Shown one piece after another: positions 33,749 to 42,449 of a stretch of DNA of 64,000 nucleotides. Location of the stretch: assembly GCF_014773265.1 (NCBI RefSeq), contig NZ_JACWMY010000011.1, forward strand, positions 62,001 through 126,000. The letters run 5' to 3'. The number at the start of each line of letters is the position of its first letter. Position 1 is the stretch's first letter. The notes beneath the pieces are model-generated. The model was given only the letters and a program-made list of their open reading frames with translations. It was not told the origin of the DNA and did not search any database. The stretch is from Mucilaginibacter pankratovii. Its GTDB lineage: Bacteria; Bacteroidota; Bacteroidia; Sphingobacteriales; Sphingobacteriaceae. The position numbers and the translations under genes were made by a program.

Positions 33749-34540
33749 TTATTTATTGGTTGCTATAACTTCTTCTTTTTTAACTTTTATGATGCCGAGA
33801 TTAATGCCGGTGATCAGCGATTCGTCATCATCTTTACTGCTGAATTCTATCAGCTTGTCTTTGCGTTTGTCTACTTTGCTTACTACTACGTTTATCAGGT
33901 CGCCAAAGCTGCGGATGCGGCGTTTTTTTGGCTGCGCGGCAGCAATGGTTTTGGCAGGTACCTGTTCGGCCAAAGTGGCAACCGGGCTCACTTTTACCTC
34001 ATCATTAATTTGCAGTGCAGCAATCGCAGGGGCGGCCATACCCGGCTTAACTGCTGCCAGGATAGCATCGTTTTGTGGCGCGGTGGTTGGCGTACCCTGT
34101 GCAATTTGCTGCGGGGTATTATTTGCTTCTTCAACCTTTACAGCGGGCAGGCTGCCGGTTTGTTTTTTGAAGCTTTGCTTGGTGCGATGCACTTTAGGTG
34201 CTACTGCTACAGCCGCAATTTGTACCGATCGCGGTTCGGTATCAGCATTCTTAATTTGTGCCGGTGCAACATTTATTTCAGGATTATCCACATGTTTCAC
34301 AACAACCGCTACTGCCGGCTTAACGTTGTCCTGTTTCAGTTTCGGAATAAAAAACACGCCTGCGGTTACCAATACCAATACACTGGCAGCTATACTGATG
34401 AACGGCAACGCCGAACGGTTTTTTCTATCGATAACTACTTCTGCAGCTATATTATCCCATAAGCCATTGGAGGGCTCCACCTCAAGATCTTCCATCTTCG
34501 AGCGGAATAATTCATCAAATTCTTTATCCTGCATATTCAT
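33749..34540 (-). CDS. Putative membrane anti-sigma factor
   Basis: A 263-residue protein with a short cytoplasmic N-terminus (FDELFRSKMEDLEVEPSNGLWDNI, a pattern seen in Bacteroidota anti-sigma proteins), one transmembrane helix (about 46-66) and a long periplasmic part that is low complexity, rich in Ala, Pro, Val and Lys. Its first codons overlap the end of the ECF sigma gene by 17 bp, which supports the role of sigma inhibitor. There is no zinc-binding HxxxCxxC motif. The C-terminal tail (SFGDLINVVVSKVDKRKDKLIEF) looks structured and may contact the barrel protein encoded next. Confidence 0.7.
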   Translation of the reverse strand: MNMQDKEFDELFRSKMEDLEVEPSNGLWDNIAAEVVIDRKNRSALPFISIAASVLVLVTAGVFFIPKLKQDNVKPAVAVVVKHVDNPEINVAPAQIKNADTEPRSVQIAAVAVAPKVHRTKQSFKKQTGSLPAVKVEEANNTPQQIAQGTPTTAPQNDAILAAVKPGMAAPAIAALQINDEVKVSPVATLAEQVPAKTIAAAQPKKRRIRSFGDLINVVVSKVDKRKDKLIEFSSKDDDESLITGINLGIIKVKKEEVIATNK

Positions 34541-35096
34541 AGCTTTTTTTTTCGGCCTTTAATATTTGTTCTTTTAAAATAGCTCTCGCCCGGGATAGCT
34601 GCGATTTGGAGGCACCCTCGCTAATGCCAACAATCTCTGCAATCTCCTTGTGCGAATAGCCATCGATGGCGTAAAGGTTAAACACCATCCGGTAACCCGG
34701 CGAAAGGGTTTTTATCAGTACTAAAAGGTCCTTCGCCTCCAGGCTTGATGCCGCCGCCGCGTTTACCGATGGCTCTTGCCCGGCCTCGTCGATATCTACA
34801 ACCTGCATCATGCGGTGATGTTTGCGGTAATACTCTATAGAACTGTGCACCATTATCCGCCTTACCCATCCTTCAAAAGAACCTTCGCCCCTGTAATCTT
34901 CTATCTTCTGAAACACCCTGATAAAGCCATTCTGCAGCATGTCTTCGGCCTCCATACGGTCGGCAGCATAACGCAGGCATACGCCCATCATTTTTGCAGC
35001 CAGCAGCTTGTAAAGCGTTTCCTGCGCTTTACGCTGCCCCGTTTTACACCGGTGTACCAGTTCGTCAATAGTAAGCTTAGGTTCCAAACGCATCAT
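34524..35096 (-). CDS. ECF RNA polymerase sigma factor
   Basis: A 190-residue ECF sigma factor with region 2 (LRYAADRMEAEDMLQNGFIRVFQKI) and region 4 (YSHKEIAEIVGISEGASKSQLSRARAILKEQI). It heads a three-gene overlapping operon with a membrane anti-sigma-like protein and a beta-barrel, a layout known in Bacteroidota for envelope-linked regulation. There is no SusC/FecR pair here, so it is distinct from the PUL sigma factor at 29173-29706. Confidence 0.9.
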   Translation of the reverse strand: MMRLEPKLTIDELVHRCKTGQRKAQETLYKLLAAKMMGVCLRYAADRMEAEDMLQNGFIRVFQKIEDYRGEGSFEGWVRRIMVHSSIEYYRKHHRMMQVVDIDEAGQEPSVNAAAASSLEAKDLLVLIKTLSPGYRMVFNLYAIDGYSHKEIAEIVGISEGASKSQLSRARAILKEQILKAEKKSYEYAG

Positions 35097-35210
35097 TTAA
35101 AGGTAAGATGGGCAACTGAATGAAATGGTTGCATGGCAAGTAAAATAATTTTAACTAAATTTCCACTCTGTATCTCCCCCGATATAAAGTACGCTTAAAT
35201 CTTATCTACT

Positions 35211-36488
35211 ATGAAAATAATTCGCTTAGTTCTGTTGTTAATTATTTTGCCATGGATGCAGTTGGCGGCACAGGTGGCGCAACCGGGGAATTACACACTG
35301 CTTAAACCCGACCGGGTTTTCGACGGGCAGGAAATGCACACCGGATGGTGGGTGCTGGTAAAGGGCCGGAGAATAGCCAGCGTTGGCGAGGCTTCTACCA
35401 TGAAAGTGCCGGCCGGTGCAAAGATCATCGAGCTAAAAGGCTCCACGCTAATGCCCGGGCTGATAGAAGGGCACTCGCACCTGTTTCTGCACCCTTACAA
35501 CGAAACCAGCTGGGACAACCAGGTACTCACCGAAAGCCGCGCAGAACGCACCGCACGCGCAGTACAACATGCAAATGCAACTTTATTGGCAGGCTTTACC
35601 ACCGTGCGCGATCTGGGCACAGAAGGCTCCGCATACGATGATGTAGGTTTAAAGACAGCCATTAACAAAGGAATCATCCCCGGCCCCAGGATGCTGGTGG
35701 CCACCCGGGCCATTGTAGCCACCGGGAGCTACGGACCAAAAAGTGATGTTACGGACCTGAAGCTGGTAAAAGGTGCCGAGGAAGCGGATGGTATTGACGG
35801 GATAAGCCATGTGGTACGCTCACAAATTGGTTATGGTGCCGACATAGTAAAAATATACGCCGATTACCGCTGGGGAGTTGACGACACTACCACGCCAACC
35901 TTTACTTTGGATGAACTGAAAACAGCGGTGCAGGTAGCAAATAGCAGCGGCAGGCAGGTTGTAATGCATTCCAGCACAGAAGAGGGTATGCGCAGGGCCA
36001 TATTAGCCGGGGCCAGCACAATTGAGCATGGCGACGGCGGCACGCCGGAGCTTTTTAAGCAGATGAAGGAGAAAGGCATTGCGCTGTGTGCCACGCTTGC
36101 GGCAACAGAAGCCTACAATACTTATGCCGGCTGGAAAAAAGGCATAGACCCGGACCCGGAAAGCGTAAGAACAAAAAAACAGATCTTTAGCGAAGCCCTC
36201 AAGGCCGGCGTTACGATTTGTATGGGCGGCGATGTGGGTGTTTATGCCCATGGCGACAACGCCCGCGAGATGCTGCTGATGGTAGAATACGGCATGAAAC
36301 CGATAGATGTTTTGCGCTCCGCAACGGCTGTTAACGCCAAGGTTTTTGAATTGAAGGGCCTCGGTAATATCAAACCAATTTATTTAGCCGATATTGTGGC
36401 CGTAAATGGCGACCCATCTGTTGATATTAAAGCTGTAAAACAAGTAACTTTGGTGATGAAAGATGGCGTCATCTATCTGCCTAAATAA
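35211..36488 (+). CDS. Secreted metal-dependent amidohydrolase (imidazolonepropionase/Xaa-Pro dipeptidase-like)
   Basis: A 425-residue exported amidohydrolase: signal peptide (about 1-21), then a barrel with HxH in EGHSHLF, the probable carbamylated lysine in VKIYADYRWG, histidines in VVMHSSTEEG and IEHGD, and the metal aspartate in MGGDVGVY. This is the set of a binuclear-metal amidohydrolase. Related proteins act on Xaa-Pro dipeptides or cyclic amides; the substrate here is unknown. A GH36 alpha-galactosidase gene follows after 22 bp, so they may be co-transcribed, though a functional link is not obvious. Confidence 0.85.
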   Translation: MKIIRLVLLLIILPWMQLAAQVAQPGNYTLLKPDRVFDGQEMHTGWWVLVKGRRIASVGEASTMKVPAGAKIIELKGSTLMPGLIEGHSHLFLHPYNETSWDNQVLTESRAERTARAVQHANATLLAGFTTVRDLGTEGSAYDDVGLKTAINKGIIPGPRMLVATRAIVATGSYGPKSDVTDLKLVKGAEEADGIDGISHVVRSQIGYGADIVKIYADYRWGVDDTTTPTFTLDELKTAVQVANSSGRQVVMHSSTEEGMRRAILAGASTIEHGDGGTPELFKQMKEKGIALCATLAATEAYNTYAGWKKGIDPDPESVRTKKQIFSEALKAGVTICMGGDVGVYAHGDNAREMLLMVEYGMKPIDVLRSATAVNAKVFELKGLGNIKPIYLADIVAVNGDPSVDIKAVKQVTLVMKDGVIYLPK

Positions 36489-36510
36489 AGCCAACCAATA
36501 TAAACCCTAT

Positions 36511-38703
36511 ATGAATTTCTTCGTACGCTCCTTTTCGCGAATTGCAATTATTGTCGTGCTGACATTAAACGTATTTACCGCTTCCGCGCAATCCACCGTT
36601 ATCCCTATCGAAACAAAAAACAACGCCATTGTACTGCGCGTGGGCGATGACAAAAGGCTGAGCATGGTGTATTTTGGCGGCAAACTGGCCGACAAAACCG
36701 AATATGCCGCGGTACCCAAAGTAACCAAACTGGATAGATACGATAACGTTTACAATTCGGCCTACACCACATCGGGCACGCATAACCTGCTGGAGCCGGC
36801 CATAGAGGTTACCCATGCCGATGGCAATAAATCATTGGAGCTGCAATATGTGGACCATACCACCACCAAAATAAGTGATGATGTATCGCTGCTGAGCATC
36901 CGCCTGAAAGATTCGCTTTACAATTTTGAGGTAACGCTGAACTATCAAACTTACTACAACGAAAACGTAACCGAGCAGTGGAGCGTGATCACCCATAGTG
37001 AGAAAAAGGATGTGGTGCTGAATAAATACGCTTCGGCCAATTTGTATATCCAGGCCGATAGTTACTGGCTGAACCATTACTATGGTGAATGGGCACAGGA
37101 AATGCGCCCCGAAGAAGAGCAGCTAAACCATGGCATTAAAACGCTGGATAGTAAATTAGGTTCGCGCGCAGATATTTTTCAGCCGCCGGTGTTTATGGTA
37201 TCGCTTAACAAACCTGCCGGGGAAGACGAAGGACTTGTACTTTACGGTAACCTGGAGTGGAGCGGTAACTTCCGCATAGACCTGGAAGTTGACCCAACCA
37301 ACAACCTGCGCCTGATAGCCGGCATGAATAACTATGCCGCCAATTACACCCTGAAAGCAGGCGTAGCTTTTGAAACCCCGAAATTTGTTTACACCCTGAG
37401 CGATAAAGGCAAAGGCGAAGCCAGCCGTAACCTGCAAAGCTGGGCGCGTAAATATAAAGTGGCGGATGGCATGGGCAGCCGCTTAACGTTGCTGAACAAC
37501 TGGGAATCTACCTATTTCGATTTTAATAATGATAAGCTTTCGGCTTTGCTGAAAGATACCAAGGACCTGGGCGTTGACCTGTTTTTGCTGGATGATGGCT
37601 GGTTTGGCAATAAATACCCGCGCAACGGCGACCATGCCGGACTTGGCGATTGGGAGGTGAACAAAGCAAAACTGCCAAACGGCATCCCGTTTTTGGTTAA
37701 GGTAGCCAAAGAGAACGGCGTGAAATTCGGTATTTGGGTAGAGCCCGAAATGGTGAACCCCAAAAGCGAGCTGTACGAAAAGCACCCCGACTGGGTAGTA
37801 AAACAGCCTAACCGCCCCGAGTTTTATATGCGTAACCAACTGGTGCTCGATCTGAGTAACCCAGCCGTACAAAACTTTGTGTTTGGCGTAGTAGATAAGC
37901 TTTTTGTAGAGAACCCCGAGCTGGCCTATATTAAATGGGATTGCAACGCGCTGATTTATAACGCGTACTCGCCATACCAAAAAAACCAGGGCAACTTTTA
38001 TACCGAATACGTACGCGGTTTATACAGCGTGCTGGACAGGTTGCGTGCCAAATACCCTAAAGTGCCCATGATGCTTTGCAGCGGCGGCGGTGGCCGGGTT
38101 GATTATGGCGCGCTGAAATACTTCACCGAGTTTTGGCCAAGCGATAATACCGACCCTATTGAACGCGTGTTTATCCAATGGGATTACTCCTACTTTTACC
38201 CGGCCATTACAAGCAGCAACCACGTTACCGACTGGGGCAAGCAGCCCATCAAATTCCGCACAGATGTAGCCATGATGGGTAAACTGGGTTTTGATATTGT
38301 GGTAAGCAAGCTTAAGCCCGAAGAACTGGCCTATTGCCAGGGGGCCTTAAAAACCTATAAAGAATTCAGCGAAGCCATCTGGCACGGTGATCAATACCGC
38401 CTGCAGGATCCGAGGGCAAATGATGTAGCATCTATTATGTATGTAGATGCCGCTAAAAACAGCGCCATCATGTTCAACTACCTCGTAAATAACCGCTACC
38501 AGGCCGGCAGCCATTTACCTATCAAGATGAAGGGTTTACAACCAGATAAAATGTACGAAGTAAGCGAAGTGAATATGATGCCCGGCCAAAACTCCGGCAT
38601 CGGCACAGCAACCTACTCCGGCAAATTTTTAATGACGGTTGGTTTGAACCCGGATGTTCGGAATGGCAGGAATAGTGTTTTGATAGCGGTGAGGGGGAAA
38701 TAA
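36511..38703 (+). CDS. GH36 alpha-galactosidase
   Basis: A 730-residue secreted alpha-galactosidase. The start at 36511 gives a clean signal peptide (FVRSFSRIAIIVVLTLNVFTASA); an ATG at 36463 would overlap the upstream gene. The N-terminal beta-supersandwich is followed by the catalytic barrel with LFLLDDGWFGNK, the nucleophile aspartate in YIKWDCNA, MLCSGGGGRVDYGALKYF and the acid/base aspartate in FWPSDNTDPIERVFIQ. All GH36 hallmarks are present at normal length. It should release alpha-1,6-galactose from raffinose-type sugars or galactomannan. Confidence 0.93.
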   Translation: MNFFVRSFSRIAIIVVLTLNVFTASAQSTVIPIETKNNAIVLRVGDDKRLSMVYFGGKLADKTEYAAVPKVTKLDRYDNVYNSAYTTSGTHNLLEPAIEVTHADGNKSLELQYVDHTTTKISDDVSLLSIRLKDSLYNFEVTLNYQTYYNENVTEQWSVITHSEKKDVVLNKYASANLYIQADSYWLNHYYGEWAQEMRPEEEQLNHGIKTLDSKLGSRADIFQPPVFMVSLNKPAGEDEGLVLYGNLEWSGNFRIDLEVDPTNNLRLIAGMNNYAANYTLKAGVAFETPKFVYTLSDKGKGEASRNLQSWARKYKVADGMGSRLTLLNNWESTYFDFNNDKLSALLKDTKDLGVDLFLLDDGWFGNKYPRNGDHAGLGDWEVNKAKLPNGIPFLVKVAKENGVKFGIWVEPEMVNPKSELYEKHPDWVVKQPNRPEFYMRNQLVLDLSNPAVQNFVFGVVDKLFVENPELAYIKWDCNALIYNAYSPYQKNQGNFYTEYVRGLYSVLDRLRAKYPKVPMMLCSGGGGRVDYGALKYFTEFWPSDNTDPIERVFIQWDYSYFYPAITSSNHVTDWGKQPIKFRTDVAMMGKLGFDIVVSKLKPEELAYCQGALKTYKEFSEAIWHGDQYRLQDPRANDVASIMYVDAAKNSAIMFNYLVNNRYQAGSHLPIKMKGLQPDKMYEVSEVNMMPGQNSGIGTATYSGKFLMTVGLNPDVRNGRNSVLIAVRGK

Positions 38704-38735
38704 AAGCTGCTTCTAATCATCAATATTTAACCACG

Positions 38736-38830
38736 CGTCATTGCGAGGCACGAAGCAATCTCTACGTAGGACAAGCCGACTTGCAAGTGGCTCTGCTTAT
38801 CGGGAGATTACTTCGTGCCTCGCAATGACG
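38736..38830. repeat. CATTGCGAG palindromic repeat, copy 1
   Basis: A 95-bp palindromic element with 27-bp terminal arms (start CGTCATTGCGAGGCACGAAG) matching at 26 positions. It lies after the GH36 gene. Two degenerate relatives are at 39972-40080 and 44762-44844. It is non-coding and probably a mobile REP/MITE-type repeat; as RNA it would form a long hairpin that could end the upstream transcript. Confidence 0.7.
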
Positions 38831-38850
38831 TTGTTTTTTAAAGCATCTAA

Positions 38851-38925
38851 CTACTTCTTCTCCCTAAAGTACTTGTAGATCTTCACAGCGACATAGTAGT
38901 AGGCAATTCCTTTAAAAGATTCCAT
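38851..38925 (-). pseudogene. Duplicated C-terminal fragment of hemJ (24-codon ORF)
   Basis: On the minus strand an intact 24-codon frame ends AVKIYKYFREKK, identical in protein to the last 12 residues of the HemJ gene 575 bp away. The shared DNA (38849-38902 against 39424-39480) differs within these codons only at three synonymous third positions. The frame starts with ATG but has a stop six codons upstream, so no full gene is present. It is either a remnant of a hemJ duplication or a very small peptide gene. Confidence 0.55.
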
Positions 38926-39442
38926 GATAACAAACAAATATCAAGTTACGAATAAAGGTTTTGGAACCGCAATAGTGTTTGCCATTGTGATAATCTTCTG
39001 CTTAATTTATGGCGAGCCACCAATTGGCTTTTCAATAATGGTTGGGATTAGTGCTGCAATCGCTTTAACAGTACATTTACGCTGGGAATATACTTACAGT
39101 GTAGAAATAAACACAGCCGACAAGCTTATAATAGTTGTAAGCAAAAGCAGAACAAATAGGGTGAGGGACGAAATACCGCTGGATGAAGTATATTTCACTT
39201 ATAAAAAGCGACATGACTATTACGGTAGCGGCTTTGAAATGATTGGAAGGCAACAACAAGCGCGAAGTATTCTGCAGACGGAATGCAAGCAGAAAACGTT
39301 AGCTTTTTTAGTACCCGGCCAGGAGGGTTGGAGCGAAAATATGATCATGAACCTCGCTAAAGATCTCGCGACGGCGGGTGTTAAACAAGTGGTTGAAAAA
39401 CACAATGAAGCCGAGATCCCAATAACTACTTCTTCTCCCTAA
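38924..39442 (+). CDS. Hypothetical membrane protein between hemJ repeats
   Basis: A 172-residue protein with two adjacent transmembrane helices (about 13-30 and 34-50) and a cytosolic C-terminal part with PH-like strands (YTYSVEINTADKLIIVVSKSR). No family recognised. The gene lies between two copies of the hemJ 3' end, and its last seven codons are formed from the reverse strand of the second copy, overlapping hemJ by 17 bp. This suggests it arrived or was captured during a local duplication. Confidence 0.65.
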   Translation: MITNKYQVTNKGFGTAIVFAIVIIFCLIYGEPPIGFSIMVGISAAIALTVHLRWEYTYSVEINTADKLIIVVSKSRTNRVRDEIPLDEVYFTYKKRHDYYGSGFEMIGRQQQARSILQTECKQKTLAFLVPGQEGWSENMIMNLAKDLATAGVKQVVEKHNEAEIPITTSSP

Positions 39443-39959
39443 AATACTTATAGATCTTCACCGCCGACATGATGATGAGGCTGAAAAGGATAATGCCGAT
39501 TACTCCGAAGATCCAGTTCACGGCGCTTTTTAGCACCACTAAAAACACAATGGCGAAGAGTAATATAGTAGCCAGCTCGTTCCAAAGGCGCAGTTGAATG
39601 GAGGTCCATTTGTAGATACCTTTGGCCATCTGCTTCATTATTTTTTGGCAGGTGAAGTGGTAGGCTATCAAACCCACAACAAAGGTGAGTTTTACGTGCA
39701 GCCAGGGCATCGTCCACAAGCCAGGGTTGAGGTGCAGCATGGTTGCGCCGGCAGCTATGACAGAGTACATGCTTGGCGTTGCGATGATCCACCAAAGCTT
39801 CTTTTCGATGATCTCGAACTGATCGGAAAGGATAGTACGCGCAGGCTCGGGTTTATCCTGTGCCTCGCGATGGTAAATAAACAGGCGCACAATATAAAAC
39901 AGCCCCGCCATCCAGCAGACTACAAATATGATATGTATGGCTAAAACGTATTGGTACAT
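39426..39959 (-). CDS. hemJ: Protoporphyrinogen IX oxidase, HemJ type
   Basis: A 177-residue inner-membrane protein with four to five helices, the oxygen-independent-cofactor type of protoporphyrinogen oxidase common in bacteria lacking HemG/HemY. The conserved opening AIHIIFVVCWMAGLFYIVRLFIYHRE carries the heme-ligand-type histidine, and LHVKLTFVVGLIAYH follows in the middle. It catalyses the six-electron oxidation before heme or chlorophyll-type metal insertion. It lies downstream of hemE in the heme cluster, with a palindromic repeat between. Assignment rests on sequence pattern and context. Confidence 0.85.
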   Translation of the reverse strand: MYQYVLAIHIIFVVCWMAGLFYIVRLFIYHREAQDKPEPARTILSDQFEIIEKKLWWIIATPSMYSVIAAGATMLHLNPGLWTMPWLHVKLTFVVGLIAYHFTCQKIMKQMAKGIYKWTSIQLRLWNELATILLFAIVFLVVLKSAVNWIFGVIGIILFSLIIMSAVKIYKYFREKK

Positions 39960-39971
39960 GCTTTTCTTTGT

Positions 39972-40080
39972 ACGTCATTGCGAGCGATAGCGTGGCAATC
40001 ATCGGTAGGCAGATCGGACTTGCATAGCAGCTCTGCTTACCGGGGATTGCTTCGTCGCTGCGCTTCCCTCGCAAGGACGT
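39972..40080. repeat. CATTGCGAG palindromic repeat, copy 2
   Basis: A 109-bp element between hemJ and hemE with imperfect inverted ends, ACGTCATTGCGAG and CTCGCAAGGACGT. The inner part is diverged from copy 1 but keeps the GCAATC / GATTGCTTCGT core seen in all three copies. Confidence 0.6.
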
Positions 40081-40096
40081 AACTTATTATAGTGTC

Positions 40097-41122
40097 TTAA
40101 TAGCGATACTCTTTTATCACCTCTACCGCGTACTTCACGTTATCAAACGGAATATCGGGCATAATGCCGTGGCCCAGGTTGAAGATAAAGCCATTCTCGC
40201 CGCGCATACGCTCGAACAGGCGGTGGATGCGCTCTTTAATTACCTTTTTATCAGCATACAAAATATGCGGGTCCAGATTACCTTGTACGGCGATGCCTTT
40301 TGGTAAGCGGTTCTTGATATCCAGTAAGTCAACGTTCCAATCAATAGAAATTACGTCCGGTTTGGCCTCTGCCATCAGAGGAGCGAAAACCGAACTGCCC
40401 TTGCAGAACGAAATCACCGGGATATCCTTGCGGTTCAGCTTGCTGATGATCTCTACGATATAACGGTGCGAAAACTCGGTATAATCATCCCATGATAATG
40501 CCTGTGCCCAGCTATCGAAGATCTGCACAGCATTTACGCCGGCGGCTATCTGCAGGTTCAGGTAATCAGCGGTAACGGTTGCTATTTTTGATAATAACTG
40601 GTGCGCCATTTCCGGGTGGTTATGCAGCATCAGCTTGGTCAGCTTAAAATCTTTTGAAGAACCGCCTTCTACCAAATAGCTCATTACGGTAAAAGGTGCT
40701 CCTGCAAAACCGATCAACGGGATCCTGCCGTTCAGTCGCTGCTGAATAACCTTTATGGCATCGGCCACATATTGCAGTTTATCGCCAACGTTGGTTTGCA
40801 GGTTGTCGATATCGGCCTGTGTACGTACCGGGTTGGCAAATTTGGGGCCAACACCCTGGGTAAAGCTCAGATCGCCACCCATGGCTTCGCCAGTAACCAA
40901 TATATCCGAGAACAGGATGGCAGCATCAATATCCAACAGGTCTACCGGCAGCATAGTAACATCGGCAGCCAGCTCTGGCGTTTTGCACATTTCCAGGAAG
41001 GAGTACTTGTTTTTGATCTCCCAGTACTCGGGCATAAAACGGCCTGCCTGGCGCATCATCCATACCGGTGGTCGTTCTGTTGAATCTGAAAATGCGGCTT
41101 TTATAAATAACGAATCTCTCAT
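40097..41122 (-). CDS. hemE: Uroporphyrinogen decarboxylase
   Basis: Removes four carboxyl groups from uroporphyrinogen III to give coproporphyrinogen III in the cytoplasm. The 341-residue protein contains the family signatures PPVWMMRQAGRFMPEY near the start and GFAGAPFTVMSYLVEGG in the middle, plus FNLGHGIMPD near the end. The start at 41122 (MRDSLFIKA) is the family norm; an ATG ten codons earlier is possible. Upstream lies an imperfect inverted repeat (41135-41194). Confidence 0.95.
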   Translation of the reverse strand: MRDSLFIKAAFSDSTERPPVWMMRQAGRFMPEYWEIKNKYSFLEMCKTPELAADVTMLPVDLLDIDAAILFSDILVTGEAMGGDLSFTQGVGPKFANPVRTQADIDNLQTNVGDKLQYVADAIKVIQQRLNGRIPLIGFAGAPFTVMSYLVEGGSSKDFKLTKLMLHNHPEMAHQLLSKIATVTADYLNLQIAAGVNAVQIFDSWAQALSWDDYTEFSHRYIVEIISKLNRKDIPVISFCKGSSVFAPLMAEAKPDVISIDWNVDLLDIKNRLPKGIAVQGNLDPHILYADKKVIKERIHRLFERMRGENGFIFNLGHGIMPDIPFDNVKYAVEVIKEYRY

Positions 41123-41134
41123 ATGTTTTAGGGA

Positions 41135-41194
41135 GGAAAGACGAAACGACAAAAGATGAAGGATAAATCATCCTTGCTCTTTTGTCTTTCCGTC
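41135..41194. repeat. Imperfect inverted repeat upstream of hemE
   Basis: The arms GGAAAGAC...GACAAAAGA and TCTTTTGTCTTTCC flank an inner stem AAGGATAAATCATCCTT. It fills the 83-bp spacer between the TPR gene and hemE and would fold into a long hairpin in the transcript. It belongs to the same style of short-repeat spacers seen at 43320-43434 and 45831-45924. Confidence 0.5.
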
Positions 41195-41205
41195 CTTAAT
41201 CTAAA

Positions 41206-41727
41206 TTAGTGTTTTCTCAATTCCTGCTCTACGCGCTCAATCACGTCTTTCATCTTGGCAGTTATATTATCTTTATGTTTTTCGGTCAACTGCAGGTAGG
41301 CTCGAGCTTTCTCGTAATTGCCGTTGCGTACATTGATGTTGGCTACATGCACCAGGGCCGCTACGTGGTCGTTAGCGCTGCGTAGCGGGAATTGGGCGGC
41401 TATCTCGTAATGCCTTTCTGCCGCTTCGTACTCTTTTTTTTGCAGGCAGATACCGCCGTAAATAAACTCGTAGAACCCTCTGCGCCTTTTACTGAGCCAC
41501 TCGGGGCGGCCCACCTCGTTCAGCAATCGCTCGGCACCGCGGTAATCTTTATTGTGAAAATGCTTTGCCGCCAATACTATCGGCCCTTGTTTAAAGTAGC
41601 CCCAAACCAACAGCACAATAAACATTACACACACCGCCGCCAATGGATATATATGCATGTATAATACCACAGAAAGCAGTACCACAAAAAGACCGGTGAC
41701 TAATATGCGTGCCCTTTTTGTGAACAT
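41206..41727 (-). CDS. TPR-containing membrane protein
   Basis: A 173-residue protein with two N-terminal transmembrane helices (about 8-24 and 28-45) followed by TPR-like helical repeats (YRGAERLLNEVGRPEW, YEAAERHYEIAAQFPL, YEKARAYLQLTEKH). It starts 4 bp after the response regulator gene, so it is expressed with the two-component pair. HemY-type TPR membrane proteins occur in heme clusters of other bacteria, but this one is shorter and not clearly related. Function unknown; a scaffold role is a guess. Confidence 0.75.
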   Translation of the reverse strand: MFTKRARILVTGLFVVLLSVVLYMHIYPLAAVCVMFIVLLVWGYFKQGPIVLAAKHFHNKDYRGAERLLNEVGRPEWLSKRRRGFYEFIYGGICLQKKEYEAAERHYEIAAQFPLRSANDHVAALVHVANINVRNGNYEKARAYLQLTEKHKDNITAKMKDVIERVEQELRKH

Positions 41728-41730
41728 GTA

Positions 41731-42435
41731 TTAATGCTGATCTGTAAACTTGTAACCTACGCCGCGGATAGAGTGAAAATAAACCGGGTTTTTAGGATCC
41801 GGCTCAAAATACTTACGGAAGGTTAGGATAAAGTTGTCAATGGTACGGGTTGACGGATACACATCGTAGTTCCAAACGGTTTCCAGGATCTGCTCGCGCG
41901 ATACGGCCTCGTTGCGGCGCTCTATCAAAAGCTTCAGCAACATGGTTTCTTTTTTGGTTAAGGGCGTGATGCTGGCATCTTCGTTTACCAATTCAAACGA
42001 GTTAAAGTGAATGGTTTTTTCACCTATTTTGTAGCTGTTGAATTCTTTCAGGTCGTCGCCTTTCAGACTGCGTTTCACGAGGTTGTTCACTCTCAAGATC
42101 AGTTCTTCCAGATTGAAGGGTTTAGTTAAGTAATCGTCAGCTCCTTTTTTGAGGCCCGAGATCTTATCCTCATTGGTATTTTTAGCGGTAAGGAACATAA
42201 TGGGCACCTCAGAGTTTTCCAGCCTGATGGTTTCTGCAACCACAAAGCCATCTATCTCGGGCATCATTACATCCAATATCACCAGGTTAAAACGCTCTTC
42301 TTTGAATATCTGGAGGGCCTTTTTACCATTGTTTGCTGTAGAAACTTTATAACCTTCCAGCTCCAGGTTTAGTTTAATGGCTTCCAACAAATGATCTTCG
42401 TCTTCAGCTAATAAAATTCTTTTTTTAGGCATCAT
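41731..42435 (-). CDS. OmpR-family response regulator
   Basis: A 234-residue two-component response regulator: receiver domain (about 5-120) with the acidic pocket E11/D12, phosphorylation site D55 in VILDVMMPEIDG and the K in YLTKPF, then a winged-helix DNA-binding domain (about 135-232, SREQILETVWNYDVYPSTRTIDNFI). Its kinase is encoded 14 bp upstream. The pair lies inside the heme gene cluster, so heme genes or envelope genes may be targets. Confidence 0.92.
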   Translation of the reverse strand: MMPKKRILLAEDEDHLLEAIKLNLELEGYKVSTANNGKKALQIFKEERFNLVILDVMMPEIDGFVVAETIRLENSEVPIMFLTAKNTNEDKISGLKKGADDYLTKPFNLEELILRVNNLVKRSLKGDDLKEFNSYKIGEKTIHFNSFELVNEDASITPLTKKETMLLKLLIERRNEAVSREQILETVWNYDVYPSTRTIDNFILTFRKYFEPDPKNPVYFHSIRGVGYKFTDQH

Positions 42436-42449
42436 ACTATAATTTAGGT

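Noticed and set aside
33737..34562. Two long plus-strand reading frames opposite the anti-sigma gene
   Set aside because: They mirror the low-complexity Ala/Pro/Lys-rich region on the minus strand, have no recognisable family, and the minus-strand gene is fixed by its overlap with the sigma gene and its transmembrane helix.
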